Shown: in pieces, positions 21,424 through 34,199 of the stretch
Layout of the letters: each line of letters opens with the position of its first letter
Position numbering within the stretch: position 1 is the first letter of the stretch
Assembly: GCA_015680685.1 (NCBI GenBank)
Contig: MNCI01005798.1
Location: 317,686-376,562, forward strand
Length of the DNA: 58,877 nucleotides
Source of the DNA: Gnetum montanum
Taxonomy: Eukaryota > Streptophyta > Gnetopsida > Gnetales > Gnetaceae
Reading direction: 5' to 3'
Program-made: the position numbers and the translations under genes
The notes under the pieces: generated by a model
Told to the model about the DNA's origin: nothing
Seen by the model: the letters and a program-made list of their open reading frames with translations, nothing else
The model's database searches: none

Positions 21424-23700
21424 ATGACTAACTTGAACACTCCAGGTTTAGATAGATTCAAACAGGATGGAAATCATAGCGTTAAAGAGCTAGATATCGT
21501 AAGTGAAAGATGGAGGTGTAGAGCTCTAAGTTGTGAGAAAAAATTGCAACAACTCCCCTAGTAACAAATGAGAAAAATGAAGTTCATGTTGTGTGGGGAT
21601 CAACTATATATACTTTTATATAGACCCAATGTCAGGTACATGATGTTGAGGTCCAAAAATTCTGATTTTTATGGGGCCAAAGGATATGCAAACTGAAGCT
21701 TTTGGTTTGACTTAAAGGTTGAAAGTTAAATTTTGCAATTTGGGTAAGTGGAAAAATTAATTGGAGGCATCGAAAGTAGGATAAGGTGACATTCTCAATG
21801 GTAAAAGTATGAAAATGAGCAATAAAAGGGCATTGAAAACATGATTGTGGGACAGATTATATTTATGATAAGGGAAATAATAAAATATAAAAAATGGAAT
21901 GCATGAAAGGTGAAAAATGATGTGGTCATATTAAACAAGTACAAGTCATAAAAGTTACACAGGTGGATCCTCCCTAGAGTAGGGTCTAGCCTATGATGCC
22001 CTTTTGTAACCATGTCTAAAATGTCTGTAGGCACTTGGGGAGTTGAATGCAATTCATACCTATGAAACAAAACACACATGTTAAAACCACCGATTGAGAT
22101 AATTACTCCATGTTACACAAAATCACAAGTTATGAACATTCGTACAACATGATGGGATGGACTAAAGAAGAGATCGTAGAAATCAAGACATGAGGTGGCA
22201 TACCCTAGTCATAATGAAACCTTGTATGTTATTAATTATTAAATAACCATGTGTCCTTCTTTCCACGATTCAAGCTAAGTCCAAAACACATTTCAATGAC
22301 ATTGCATTGTTTCATCCCTTCGATAGACAACCATAAGACTATGAAAGTTGCAAGGAGTAACATTACTTGGCATTATGTCCAAGGGAGGAGCATTATTATG
22401 GCATAATTATTGGGTTATTTTTTATGGTTCTTATGGTTCTAAGTAGTTACCAACCTTTATACATAGATACATGTCTTTCTAGTGGGACCCATAGAAGTTT
22501 ATTCAGTGTTGGTGAAAGTTGCTCTTACTCCCATTTTTTGTTAGATCTACAAGGATATGGTTACAACCTCATCAACATGATAGAATATATAGAAGTAGTT
22601 AAAGAAAATCCACAGATCACCTTGATGTCATACCCTTTACATTCCATCTTTGTTCTACACTCTTCCATCCGGACACAATGATTATGAAGTTATTTAGAGT
22701 TTGGATGATGAAAAAGATTTCCATTATGACCAGAGCAAGAACCTCTTATTAATGGAATGGGTGAATGGATGTCACAGTCTCAATGTCAAAATAATCAGCC
22801 CCTTATGACTCAACAACATAAAAAAAAAACCTCACCTCAATGGACAACATGATCAATGGCAAGATTACATACAAGGAAAATTAAAACAACAACTAGAAAA
22901 AGTAGAAAAAATAGAAAGAATAGGAAAATGATAAAAAATTGTAAAACAAAAAGATAAAAAGCATTTAAAAATCCTAAATATTAGAATGGGGCCATGACTA
23001 AGAATTTGGTCATAGCTAGGATTAATAAGTGGATGAAGAGGATCCATGCATGTATGAGATGTTGGAAACACTTCATGCCCCAACCACTAGGTGTTTATTG
23101 ATGGTGTGGTGGCTAGGTAGAAAAATTGATGGTCACACACCTAATTGTTATATGTATTACAAGTCAAGATATGATGTGTGTTAATATTATGGATGACTAA
23201 CCCATAGTTACACCCTTGAGCATGAGATGGTATGCATGGATTCATGTGTCTCCCCACATTTGTAGATTCATTGGTTGGCTGTGGGATTGGAGTATGGATA
23301 GATGGTGGCCCTTATGTATGGTTGGAGGATGTTGGTTGAGATAGAAAAGGTGATATGCTAGATTGGCCTTGTGTTAGCTTAGTTGATGTGGTGGGTTCAT
23401 GCATAGTTTGCCTTGACATATAGCCTTTCCTCTAGGAGGGACATTTTTGACATTGTAGTTGGGACCCACTAGTGTTAGCATATCTATGCACATTTATAGC
23501 ATGAGTGGCACTCATTTGTTGATATTGAGGTCTTGAACCTCTTGAGTTTCTTGTGATGGCATATAAGGAGGTGGATGATGAGAATATTAAAGGTAAGATG
23601 GATGGTAATTAACATGAGGTGGTGATCCTTTATGGGATGTCATGTATTGATAGTACTCAGAAGAGTGGTAGTGGTGATTTGAAGTGGAGGATGTCAAATT
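21424..23700 (-). other. E2 non-coding block
   Basis: No gene recognised. Landmarks shared with E1 and E4 include 'ggatcctccctagagtaggg' near 21965 (compare 3648 and 34946), 'acatgtctttctagtgg' near 22468, 'aagaacctcttatta' near 22737, and an A-rich block with TTGTAAAACAAAAAG near 22938. This supports one element family. Confidence 0.5.
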
Positions 23701-23739
23701 GGTTAGAGAAATAGGATGTTGAACATAATATCTATGATG

Positions 23740-25400
23740 TTTCAACAGGCACAACTGATTTGGTGGTGTCCTCCCCCATGACTGTGGGTTTTTCCACAGT
23801 GGTTAAGGATGTTAAGGCTAGTAATAAGTCCTACTAGGATGGTATGGTTGATTGTGGAATTATTTGAAATTACCTTGTGGGAGAGGAAGTCTTTTAGGCA
23901 TGTAATTTTGCACAAACCTTGGATTTAAGGCACTTGCCCAATACTCTTATAGATGTAACAATATAGGGCATTTCCCTTTGGATCATCATATATGCATAGG
24001 TCACATTCATTATCTTTGTCTATGGTGGAGTCTTTAGCCTTACTTTCATCAACCACTCTTCTTGTCTATTGAAAAGTGTTCCTAATTATTTCTTGGTTTT
24101 GTGTCCTCTATTTATTGTGTTTTTTTGGCACGTATTTCATAATCTTCTCCATGACCATTTCAAAAATATTTATGACATTTTTGTTTATCCATTTAGACAT
24201 CTTATTGAATTTTTCTTCTAGATCATCAATAGACTTCTCTATTGACAAAGTTTGTTGTGGAATCACCTTATCAATAGTAGTTTCATTTTCCTTACCATAA
24301 ATTTGGACCTCTTTTGATTGAAGATTTTGGTCCCATTGAGATTTCTCAACACTCTCCCATTTGCACATTTCTCCTTCTTCTTTGGCTATATGCTCTATTA
24401 TCTCTTTGATATGATGGACTTGAAGCTCGTATAATTGCCCTGGGGCATACATCCCAAGGGTCACTCTTGTTTCATTGTGAAGCCCATCTATGATGTGGTA
24501 AAGTTGCTCTTCTTTGGAGAAACCATGGCTTGGACATATATTTAGCAAGACATAATATCTATCTAAGGCCATGTCCAAGGGTTTTTGTTATTATTTTTTC
24601 CACTCTTGGATTTCTTCTTAGGTTGGACACTCTTTTATAGGTTTGGTAACTCTCATTGAAAAGTTCTAGCATTGTCGGCCATTAATGAATTGAATTTGAT
24701 TGAAATGATTGATACCAAACTTGGTCTTTATTAATTAGTATCCTAGGAAAGAGCTTAATATTTTGCCATCCACTTTCAATGTTGTAAAATCATAGGCATC
24801 ATGGAAGGCTTGTAAATGATGTTGTGGATCTGAATCATAGCCTCCTACAAACTTAGGAAGATTATTCATGTCTAGCTCAGGTAAACAACTTTGTTTGTGA
24901 TGCCTGCAAGATATCTTAATGGTCTCTGTGATATGCATTAGGCTTGTAGTGGCCAATAGGGATTTAATGCCATCAAATGAATTATGAGGGAAATTTCTAT
25001 ATTCATGGTGACTTCTTTGACTTTTCCCGTGGGTTCGATTCTAGTTTTTAGTGTGACCCTTTAGTGGATCTCTATCTCTATACCTACGTTCATCTTTGTT
25101 AGAACTAAAAGTTGATGGGAAAGAGGAAGATGAGGAACTAGAAGTATTGCCATGGCTTCTATGATGTTCCTTGAGTTTCCCTTGATTTATCATTTCTAGG
25201 TTTTGAGGAGGTCCTAGGCCTTGAGGCCTCCCCTAGTCTAGGACCTACATCATCTCCTCTAAGATTTTCTGCCTTAGGTGAATGTAGTATTTGAGTGTCA
25301 TTAGGGTGATCATAATCATAAGAAACCCCTACATGAGGTTGATAACTCCAATCTTCTTCATTGTATATTTTGTTAGTTCTCCAATGAATGTGTTCGCTAT
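23740..25400 (-). pseudogene. E2 gag (degenerate)
   Basis: Segments in order on the minus strand: YNEEDWS-like start (about 25350), a charged linker, ETIKISCRHHKQS...LDMNNLPKFVGGYDSDP (24956-24740), ALDRYYVLLNICPSHGFSKE and GLHNETRVTLGMYAPGQLYE (24578-24400), HIAKEEGEMCKWES (about 24360), a region of repeated charged residues, and a degenerate Cys motif CDLCIYDDPKG near 23990. These align with E1 gag (LDAAMACYYTLLHRC, KEEGELCKRES, CEICHYDHPKG). The capsid-like role is inherited from the family. The 156-codon open part is the longest intact piece. No protease is visible downstream, unlike E1 and E4. Confidence 0.65.
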
Positions 25401-25532
25401 ATCATGCATTCTCACTTCCATGTAAGAGAGACATTGTTCTTTATTTATGGTGTGTGAGCTAATAGTTCCTAGAATATATATCATTAATTCCTTTATAGTG
25501 ATCATGTATAATATAACTATTCTAGAAAACTA

Positions 25533-25557
25533 GCATCATCCCCAGCAATGGTGCCAA
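25533..25557 (-). promoter_or_regulatory. E2 primer-binding site
   Basis: The minus strand reads TTGGCACCATTGCTGGGGAT immediately inside the LTR. It is close to the tRNA-Asp-type site and less decayed than that of E1. Confidence 0.7.
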
Positions 25558-26427
25558 TGATGAGTGGCAAGGTACCCATATGCTCAACCATATGAATCAC
25601 AAGCATTCATGCATGATCTACTTGAATTTTGTGGATGGGACTAGTTGTGGCATCTAGATAATTATGCTTTGATCACAATTCACTGTATTTCCACTTGGAT
25701 TAGTGGTAGCTTTTTCATGTATGGTTTAGCCCAAAGTCAGGTGTATGATGTTGCCCCTAATTTTATGCTACTTGTGATGGTGATAAAAAGGTAAAGTAAG
25801 TAAACTAATGTACAATGGAAAGTAAAATCTAACTAGCCTATGTGCAATGAGTTATCTTCCCTTAATCATGTGTATATGTCTTGGACTTCGTGAAACTACT
25901 TCTAGGATGGATAGGTGTATGTCACTGGGTGTACCAAATAATACACTTCTAGGTTATTGAGTACTTCCACTTTAACACTCGTGATTAAGGTGTACACATT
26001 TTGCTTAACAACAAGAATAGTAAATGACAATAAATGGAAATTTTTAACTATAGAAAGAATTAAATAATTAAAACAAAAATATTAATCTAAGTGGATGCTA
26101 CAATGATGGAAGTAATCTCGATCTTTATTGCTAGTCATGTAACATGTCCAAGTATGTCACACTTGAACAAAGGTGTCGTATGATTACAAACATCACAATG
26201 TGGGCATGCATTGGAAATGAAAAACTTTAAAGAAAAGAAACTCAAATCCAACTTGAAAACTAAAAACTAACTATCTTATAAGATGTCTCACTTGGAACCC
26301 CAAGTGTAGTATTTATAGGCAAGGTCTAGATGAGCTGATGTTGGGTATTTGACATCGCTTATTAGCCCCAATGTTGGGACTTTGACATTACATATCTGAC
26401 ATCAGGGCCTGTTAAATCACAACTCAT
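25558..26427 (-). repeat. E2 5' LTR (family A)
   Basis: Starts TGATGAGTGGCAAGGTACCC, like E1. The far end is degenerate (ACTCATAT instead of CTCATCA). U3 carries GACATCG/GACATTA-type variants of the palindromic motif (about 26335-26405), and a TATA box is readable as CTATAAATACTAC on the minus strand near 26308-26320. No matching 3' LTR was found at lower coordinates, so E2 is truncated. Confidence 0.7.
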
Positions 26428-26429
26428 AT

Positions 26430-27870
26430 TGCTCATTATTGCCTAAACCATAGTTTTAGCCAAAGGAAGTAGTTAATGCACATCGTAGAAGGATTAAGGT
26501 AGGAAGTAAGAGAGCATATAGACATGTACATGAAGGGGAAGTTGTACAAAAAGTCTATGACCCAAATTAAAGTGATCTTAAACATCATTGCTAGCATGGA
26601 AGTTAAATGGAAGAAGTGATAATTAGCCAAGAAGCATAATTGTGATCCCTTACATAGATAGAAGATAAAAAATGCTAAAGGTATTAGCAAACCTCCTATT
26701 GCATTCAAGCTTTGACACAAGATAAAATTAGAATGAACAAAGCCTTGATAGGCTTGCTCCATCATGTTAACCAAGTTTAGGATGTGATGGATGAAAGGAT
26801 GACCATTACTCTCAAGGATATTAAGTGTAAGGTGATTGAAGCTATAACCAAAGTAGTTTCACCATAAGAATGCAAAAAGAGGTAAGATGAAAAGGGTAAA
26901 AGAAATCCCTCTTACTCTAAAAGTATTTAAGAAGATCCAAATGGGGCTTCCTCATCCTCCTTCAATGATGAGGTTCCCTGTGAATATTGCGTAGAGTCAT
27001 GCTTTTTAGTACTACCTAGTCATGGCTTACATGATTGATGAGATGAGATGAGATGATCTGGGTCATCTTTTCATCCTAAATTCATCAAGATAAAAATGAG
27101 AAGGACCTCATACCCTAGCCATTCATACTATCCTAGTGTTGCTTATCCATAGCCCATGTAGTAATACCAACAGTGGTAAACTCTAAATCCTTGGTGTGCT
27201 GCTCCATGGAATTTTCCAATTCTAATGCACCAATAGATGGTGTCTATGTTCAATCCTTACTTTTATGGTGCATAGGTAGGTCATTATCAAACCCTAATGA
27301 TGATACCTTAATAATACCTTCCTACTTTTAATAGTCCTATCAACCAAACTTCCCAACAATAATAATAGTAGCTCCTACTTTTTTGGTCTCATGCAAGGTG
27401 GGATACCCAGTCATCTATGACCAAGGTAGGCTAAAACATGTAATATTACCTATGGTAATGACTCTACTTCTATCTATGCATCTAGTCCATATTACAAATC
27501 ATCTATTGATTTGGTTGTAGGGGAAATTTTGAGGTAAGATAGTGGGAAATTTTGAGGTAAGATGGGAAATTTTATCATAAGTGTAGATGTCAGAATCATA
27601 GGACTGGGCCTATATTCTCATATCCACTATGTGGAGAGGAAAATCATTCAAGCTAAATAAAATCCCACACTCATGAGATCTCAATGAAAATCCCTCATAG
27701 TAATTCAAATGTAATATCTACTTCAGTAATGAGTTCCATTTCTATGTCTAGTAAAGATAGCACAATGGCACCTGATAATAATGTTGTTACCATCCCTATG
27801 TCTATAGTGGCAAAACAAGTAATTAAGGAACAATGTTTGCCTAATAAGTAACCAAATTATAGTAGTCCCA
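26430..27870 (+). pseudogene. E3 gag-like remnant, plus strand
   Basis: On the opposite strand to E1, E2 and E4. Readable pieces include RRIKVGSKRAYRHVHEGEVV (about 26490), ERMTITLKDIKCKVIEAITK (about 26790), PCEYCVESC (about 26980), and a proline/tyrosine/glutamine-rich part (PSHSYYPSVAYP, WCAAPWNFP; 27110-27220). Such PYQ-rich stretches precede the protease in the related elements. Many stops interrupt it. The family link rests mainly on the protease that follows. Confidence 0.4.
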
Positions 27871-27874
27871 TGGT

Positions 27875-28250
27875 GGAGATCAAAATTAGTGAAAAGTGTA
27901 ATTGTCTAGCTCTTTGTAACTTTAGTTCAAGAGTCAATCTCATCTCATTATACTAGTATCTTGATTGGGGGCTTCCTCCTCTCAAGCATACCAACATTCC
28001 ATTAGAGATAATAGACCAATCATACACATACCCTATGGGATAGGTAGGTAATTCAATCACTTCTATTGTAGGTTGGTTTTCTCCCAATGATTTGATGGTG
28101 CTTAGATCAAAAGATAAGAAAGAAGAGGATCTTCTTATTATAATGGAAAGAGCTTGGTAGAGCACTACAAATGCCATGTTGGATTTCCAAAACATCCACC
28201 TCAAGATTAGTAGAAGAGATTCAAGTAGAAGGATGAACTACAAGAGAATA
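27875..28250 (+). pseudogene. E3 retropepsin-like protease remnant
   Basis: The plus strand reads CNFSSRVNLISLY, corresponding to DSGSGVNLIS of E1 but with the catalytic aspartate replaced by asparagine and the glycine lost. Further on are EDLLIIMERAW and NAMLDFQNIHLKISR, matching DFPIIMGRAWL and the following strand of E1. The spacing between the two motifs is preserved. Loss of the catalytic D plus a stop after RAW make it inactive. Confidence 0.6.
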
Positions 28251-28254
28251 CCCT

Positions 28255-29532
28255 ATGATCCTTCCTAATCTTGCTGCATCATGGCCATAAGCCACTTAAA
28301 TAAGCTAGACAAAGAACTTTTTAGGAAACACTTGGTGTACAATAATGAACTTCTTTCACCTCTAAGAATTCTTAAAGCTCAAGTTACCCCTTAGAGGCTT
28401 CCTAGGTGATAGACATGGAGCAATCACGTGGGAGAAATCCTTCATACCATGTTAAAATCGTTTTTGCTATTTTTGTTTGAGCAATTAATAAAGATTAGTA
28501 TGCTTAGTTAGAATCTTTAACTTTTTGAGCTTAATGGATAATCCATCATGAGATTTTCTTTTCTTTTAGAGTGTTTTTGTTGGTGTGTGGAAAAACCATT
28601 TTAGGTGCTTTATGAATGCTCATCTAATAAGCTAATAGTGATTAATGAGTTATATATGTAATGATGATGCAAGAGAACCAAATGAGTTCAACGTGGAGCT
28701 TTGATAAATAGAATGATCATGCAACAATATTCATCCCTTAATTTATTTTCACTCATCATCAGTAAACCAATCTCACATTTAGTGGGGATCTCAAGCTCAC
28801 ACTACAAGCTCTTGAAGCTAATGCTACTAGAACTATAGGTAGGTAGTGGATCCACATCTTAGGGTGTGAGATCTCAAATCCCAGATGACTTTCTAGACAT
28901 TGGTATGTAAAGGATCTGTCATCAAGGATCCTTGTGAGAACTAGATGGGTCTAACTAGTGTGATTAGACTAAGGTGCATATGGAATCTTACTTGGTCATC
29001 CTAATCAAAAGAGGCTTTTCATTTCATAAACCTATGCATATCATGTGCTGGATGATGAACTCTCATGTTTGTACAAGTCAAAGACCCTGGGTGGTAATCT
29101 TGCTTCATCAAAAATCCTCTTCCTCTTAAATAAATAAAAAGAAAATAATATATAATAAAACAATGATGAAAATGAAAAGAAAATAAAATTTAAAAAGAAG
29201 AGAAAAGAAAGAGAAATGAGAGAAGAGGTGATGCAAATAGTGATGTACTTTAAATCTTAACAATTATACAAACTAGTATGCATACCATTCAAATCAAACC
29301 AATGATTGAACATATGCCTATGCAAACTTTTTTCATGTTCAACTCATTGCTCAAATCACTTGACTTCCCATGATGTTGTAGTCAAAGATAATCTCTTACT
29401 CATTCCTACCACTAGTCATAAAGGCCTAGAAGTTTTTTTTCTTTATGAACCTTGGTAATATCAATTGCTACTTTTACCCACATCCCTAATCATTTGTTAT
29501 ATGGGTTAAAAATCTTCATCCTTGATCCAAGC
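28255..29532. other. E3 downstream / intergenic, nothing recognised
   Basis: AT-rich with an A/G-rich patch (29125-29230). No RT motif follows the E3 protease, so E3 may have the same RT-less design as E1. Confidence 0.3.
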
Positions 29533-30394
29533 TAATAAGCGATAGAGAATTCCAACACTTAACCATACAATTCATAAGTGTTCACATGCAACAAGATCAT
29601 AATCCATGGATGGACAATGTAAGTATACTAGTGAGTTGATAATAAGTTCATTATCATCTTGTTTCGACTTAGTGTTAGAGAGGTGCAAAATGCAAGGTTT
29701 AACTCTAAGTGAGGTATATGATAAAATGATGTTGTTGGCTCTTATGTATGCTAAGTTTAGACATAGTGAAAATGAATGGAAATTCTATCTCTATGTACAA
29801 TGAAAATATAAAGTTATTCTATCCTATGATGATAAGTGTCCATTCCTAATTTTTCATACATGTTCTGGACTAATGTAATTATTACTAGGGATTACCAAGT
29901 AACTTTACTACTAAGAAAATCTAGCAAATTCATTACTAGATTACCAAACAATTACACTTTATGGTCAAAACTAGTCATACTCATTCTTCCTTACTAGTAA
30001 ACATCAAAATTAAAAATGACTTGGAAAATGTAAATGAGATAGTAAAAATAAATCTATTCTATGTGAAACGCAAAAATAATGAAGAGTAATCTTAATATTT
30101 ATTGTTGTTCATAGGTTGTATCTAGGAATAATCCACTCGAATAAAGATATCACCAACTATAATTCACCATACTATAGGCATTCATAACTAACTCTAACTT
30201 TATAGAAACAAACTACATGAATTTCACCAAGTGTTGGGAAACAAATTATTTTTGACATGATGGTGACCTTGTATTTATAGGCATGGCCATGACCCACTAC
30301 ATTATATCTACAACAATGTATGTTAATCTACAATATCACACCCACAATATCATAGATATAATGTCATAGTCCTATACTTAAAAGTATTTCATCA
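29533..30394 (-). repeat. Family B LTR, copy 1
   Basis: Collinear with 50247-51111 (shared 'gagaattccaacact', 'atcataatccatggat', 'gataatgtaagtatact'-type segments). It ends TTTCATCA and has a TATA box on the minus strand (CTATAAATACAAG, about 30271-30283). The start is similar to family A (…AACCATAC…), so A and B are distantly related. It abuts a family A LTR with a single base between them. Confidence 0.65.
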
Positions 30395-30395
30395 T

Positions 30396-31226
30396 TGATG
30401 AGTGACGAGGTATCCCTACGCTCAACCATATGAATATGAGAATACATGCATGATCTAATTGAATTCCAAGGACTAACTGCTTATGTACCTTTACAGAACC
30501 TAGACAAGTTAGTCAATCATTATCTTCCCAAGCTTATAGTGTGATTGTATTGTTAAGTAAACTTGAGGTATATGATTTTTATATATTTTCTGATGTTTAT
30601 GTCCTAGTGCTACAAAGGGAGAAGTGAACTAATTAAGTAACTAATTCAATTTAACTAATTTAATATGCTATAACTAGTCCTAACACTAGCATCCATTCCC
30701 ACTTGCCATACACATCTTGAACCAGTGCGACACCACTAGGATTACCAAACGCTAATCGTTACTAGGTTATCAAGTGTTCCAAGCATGCTCGAAGTGGTCA
30801 TATTGAGTGTGCTTACTTGGGGAAGTTAATGAGGAGAGAGAGAGAGAGAGAGCATTAATTAACTAAGAAAATAATTAAATAACTATAAATAAAATTAAAT
30901 AAGCAATTCTAAATGCTATAAGGTTTATCACAATGTTCATCATTATTTCTGGCAACAAGGTGTGCTTAGGTACACAATGTTTGAATAGAGATTTGTTTAC
31001 TTTATGACTCCTACTATGGGCACTTAGAAATAATTCTAACTCTAAGGGAAAAAGGAAAGAGTTTGGGTAAGGGACTAAGACTAATTAACTAAATATTTCC
31101 AAACCAAGTACGTTTGCCTCTTATTTATAGGCGACAAGATAAGCCCCGATATCAGATGTTTGATATTGCTTGGAAGGCTTCAATATTGTGTACTCGATAT
31201 CATGGCCCCGATGTCACAGCTCATCA
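30396..31226 (-). repeat. E4 3' LTR (family A)
   Basis: TGATGAGTGACGAGG at one end and GCTCATCA at the other. U3 has several GATATC/GATATT motifs (31147-31203), and a TATA box on the minus strand (CTATAAATAAGAGG, about 31119-31132). A (GA)n microsatellite sits inside it at about 30833-30853. Confidence 0.75.
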
Positions 31227-31449
31227 ATCATACCCCAACAACAAATTGAAAACTCATCCTTAAGTTGAAATAAAAGGAGGATATATTTTCTTCCAAACTT
31301 GTGGGATTATATGGACTCAACATCATGAAACATATATACATGACTAATTCTACTATAAATGTTGCATTTTTGTTCAAGTCGTATTATGAAATGGTCATGC
31401 AATGTGTGATTGACACATATGAAAATAATAATAATAAAAACTTAATGTA

Positions 31450-34190
31450 GTACCTTCATGTTTCTAGTGGTGGTGGCTTCTCCATCAACATCATCCCTTT
31501 GTCATCTAGTTTATAAAACTAGTACATGTTTAGTAATGCTCTTAACTTTTCCTCTTCAATTATAGGATCATGCACCATCCATGTTAATTTAATGATGTTT
31601 GATAGTGATGGTGCTTATCAAGGATGTGGCAGTTGCAGAAACATTTTTTTGGCCTTGATATACCATATTATAAATTGTACACTTTCTACCTCAAAGGTTT
31701 CGACTATCTTCTATAGTTCTTAGTAATTAATCATGCTCTTAGCTAGATTTGTTGCAACATCTTTTTAATCTAGGTAGCTAGATTTAACTACTTTGAGTAT
31801 AGAGCTTGCAATGTAAAGCTTTTCCTATGCATCTTTCCCATATGCAAACTTTTTCTCATACATGGAATATACTATAGTCACTTCCTATTCTAATTTGGCC
31901 CTTGGACTACCTACTATGAAGATGGCTACATTAATGTGCCATAGATTTTCTAATTCCATGTATTCCTTTAAATCTTCTATCTATAGGTCTTTATTCTTTA
32001 ACTCAGCCTCATAAACAAGGGTAAGACTATCCAAGATGGGTTGCCAATCAAGTGTTTGCTATGTGATGAAATTGATTTTAGCTTTATCCATATGGATTAT
32101 TTCTCATTAATTTACTTGTACATGCCTACTTGTTCTCTAAAATATTCTTTGAGCCTCTCATGTTTCTTATCCTCAATTTACCATATGTTGATTTCAATGG
32201 AAAATTTCTATCTTATTATGGGTACTTCTTCCATTGATAGGATTTTGTTATCATGGGTTAATTATCTTATGTCGAGGTCAACTCTAGCATATTGTTCTTT
32301 AGTTAATGTATGCTTTCTTCAAGTATATTCTTGTAGCTTTAAATGTCTATCAACCTTAAATTTTTTGTAATAATTCTTTTATTCTCTTCTTTCAATGTAG
32401 TAATGGCTTTAGCATCAGCATATGTATGGGCATTTATAATTAAATCATTTCACACTATCTTTTCTTTTTCTATCTTCTTTGCTTCTATTTGGCCATGACT
32501 TAATTTACTTGCTCATTTTTGAACTATGTAAGCTGGTCTAGTGCAATGTGTTCTGCAAGATCCTGTCTTTTATCTCTTAGTGTAACTAATTATTCTTGGT
32601 GTCTCTGCACTTCACTCTTTGCATGTTGCATCATGGTTTCTACCATGACTAGCTTTTCCTTAGTGGATATTAGTTCTAAATATGCTATAGTTATATCACT
32701 GGGAAAATTAAAATCTTTTGCATGCCCTATCCTATTTGTACTAATCTTTCTAAAACATCTTCATGTTCAATAGGGAAAATTATTTCCTTTCCTAATCTTT
32801 TGGCCAATGTTTCTACATCTTTAGCTTTAGAAATATTTTCTAGTGGTACAATGGGAATATTAAATAACTCTTCATATGATTTGTTATACTTTTGCTGCTC
32901 TAGTTGTATCTTGGTATTGCATCACCATTATAGTGCCTCCTTTGCTAGTTTCCAACATTATGTGGAATGATGTAACGCTCCCTAATATTTGTTATTCCTA
33001 ATCATAATTTTATCTTTGCTACAAAGATATTTGACCATTGGTGGATCCTATAGATATTGTAGGTTTTCTTGGATTATCCCTTACTATATACATACCTAAA
33101 ACTTCCCTACTACCCCAATTGATTATTTTTACTATTTCTTATAGGTGGCTCATGGAAGGCCTATAGTCTTGTTGTGTTGGTGGAGCACTCTGTCCTACTC
33201 ATTCTACAATTAGGGTTGATCCATTGGGTCCTACCTATTCTATGTTTATGACTAGAATATTTTCCATTAGTGTTAATCTTGTTGTTGCCTTAGTGCCTAC
33301 TAGTTTCTCCACTTGATCTTTCTTAGGTGATACTAGCTTGGATATTTATACATATGAATAATTTTGAGCTTTGAGAAGAATATCATTGGTATAGCCCAAA
33401 ATTCCAACCTATATGCAAAAATTTTTAATGAGATAAGTAAATGGAAGAATGGGTTTTCCTATCTTCTTCTAATTGAACCTTCAAGATAGAACTTTCTTTA
33501 ATAGCATATATGAAAATTCTATTAAGTATTTTAATTCGAAAGATATGGTATGTTCCAATCTTAAAGTAAATCTTCTTTGTAGTCTAAAATCCAATGTACT
33601 CTTTCTCTATAGTTTCATATGCCCTTTGCAACCATAAATTCCTTACATCTGTGTTGGACCTTGTGGATATTTTAGTGATGTTGGCCCTAACATTTGGTAT
33701 ATTCAATGCCATTGTGATTGCTTCTTTTGAATATGAAACTATCATCTCTCAATATTCATTTTGGTATCATCTTGTTTGTTTTTGTAGAATTGATAAACAT
33801 TCCCCAAATACCATTCACAATTTCTTCAAATGATTTATCAAAGTGATGAGGCTTGGAGTTTTTGGTGAACCTATATAGGTGTAAAATTCATGAAAAATCC
33901 AAAGTTAACTTCCACTATCATAGTGGACATGATTGATTTTTTCTATGTTGCCTATAAGCATTGATCGGAGAGTATGAAGCATTGTTCTTATCTTAAAGTT
34001 GGTGATGCATTAGCTTCCACCTATGAGATTATCTTGTTGTAGGTGTGGATTGATGGATTAAGTATGATTATGCCTCTTTCTCTATAGGAGAAGTTTGATC
34101 TACATCTCATCCTCTTCCTCTTTCTTTGGGCCTCTTTTCTTGTGGTTGTGATGGTCCTTTAGCTTCAAGTATTTTCTTTCGTAACATATA
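31450..34190 (-). pseudogene. Region X, copy 2: unidentified conserved reading region
   Basis: Parallel to 18990-21150 and more complete at its C-terminal side. The minus strand reads, from N to C: MEVNFGFFMNFTP, NGIWGMFINSTK (compare SGEWYLGEVYQF), ISTRSNTDVRNLWLQRAYE, YFKIGTYHIFRIKILNR, GWNFGLYQ/GILGYTNDI-like sequence near 33390, then a long charged region and a C-terminal KLDDKGMMLMEKPPPLET before a stop near 31455. Many stops and frameshifts interrupt it. Two independently decayed copies keeping the same motif order indicates that the ancestor was coding. The product is unknown. Here it lies directly upstream of a family A 3' LTR, so it belongs to the element rather than to flanking DNA. 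Confidence 0.55.
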
Positions 34191-34199
34191 CAATCATAA

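Noticed and set aside
27953-28204. 83-codon minus-strand frame as a gene
   Set aside because: It is the antisense shadow of the E3 protease remnant, which carries the recognisable motifs on the plus strand.
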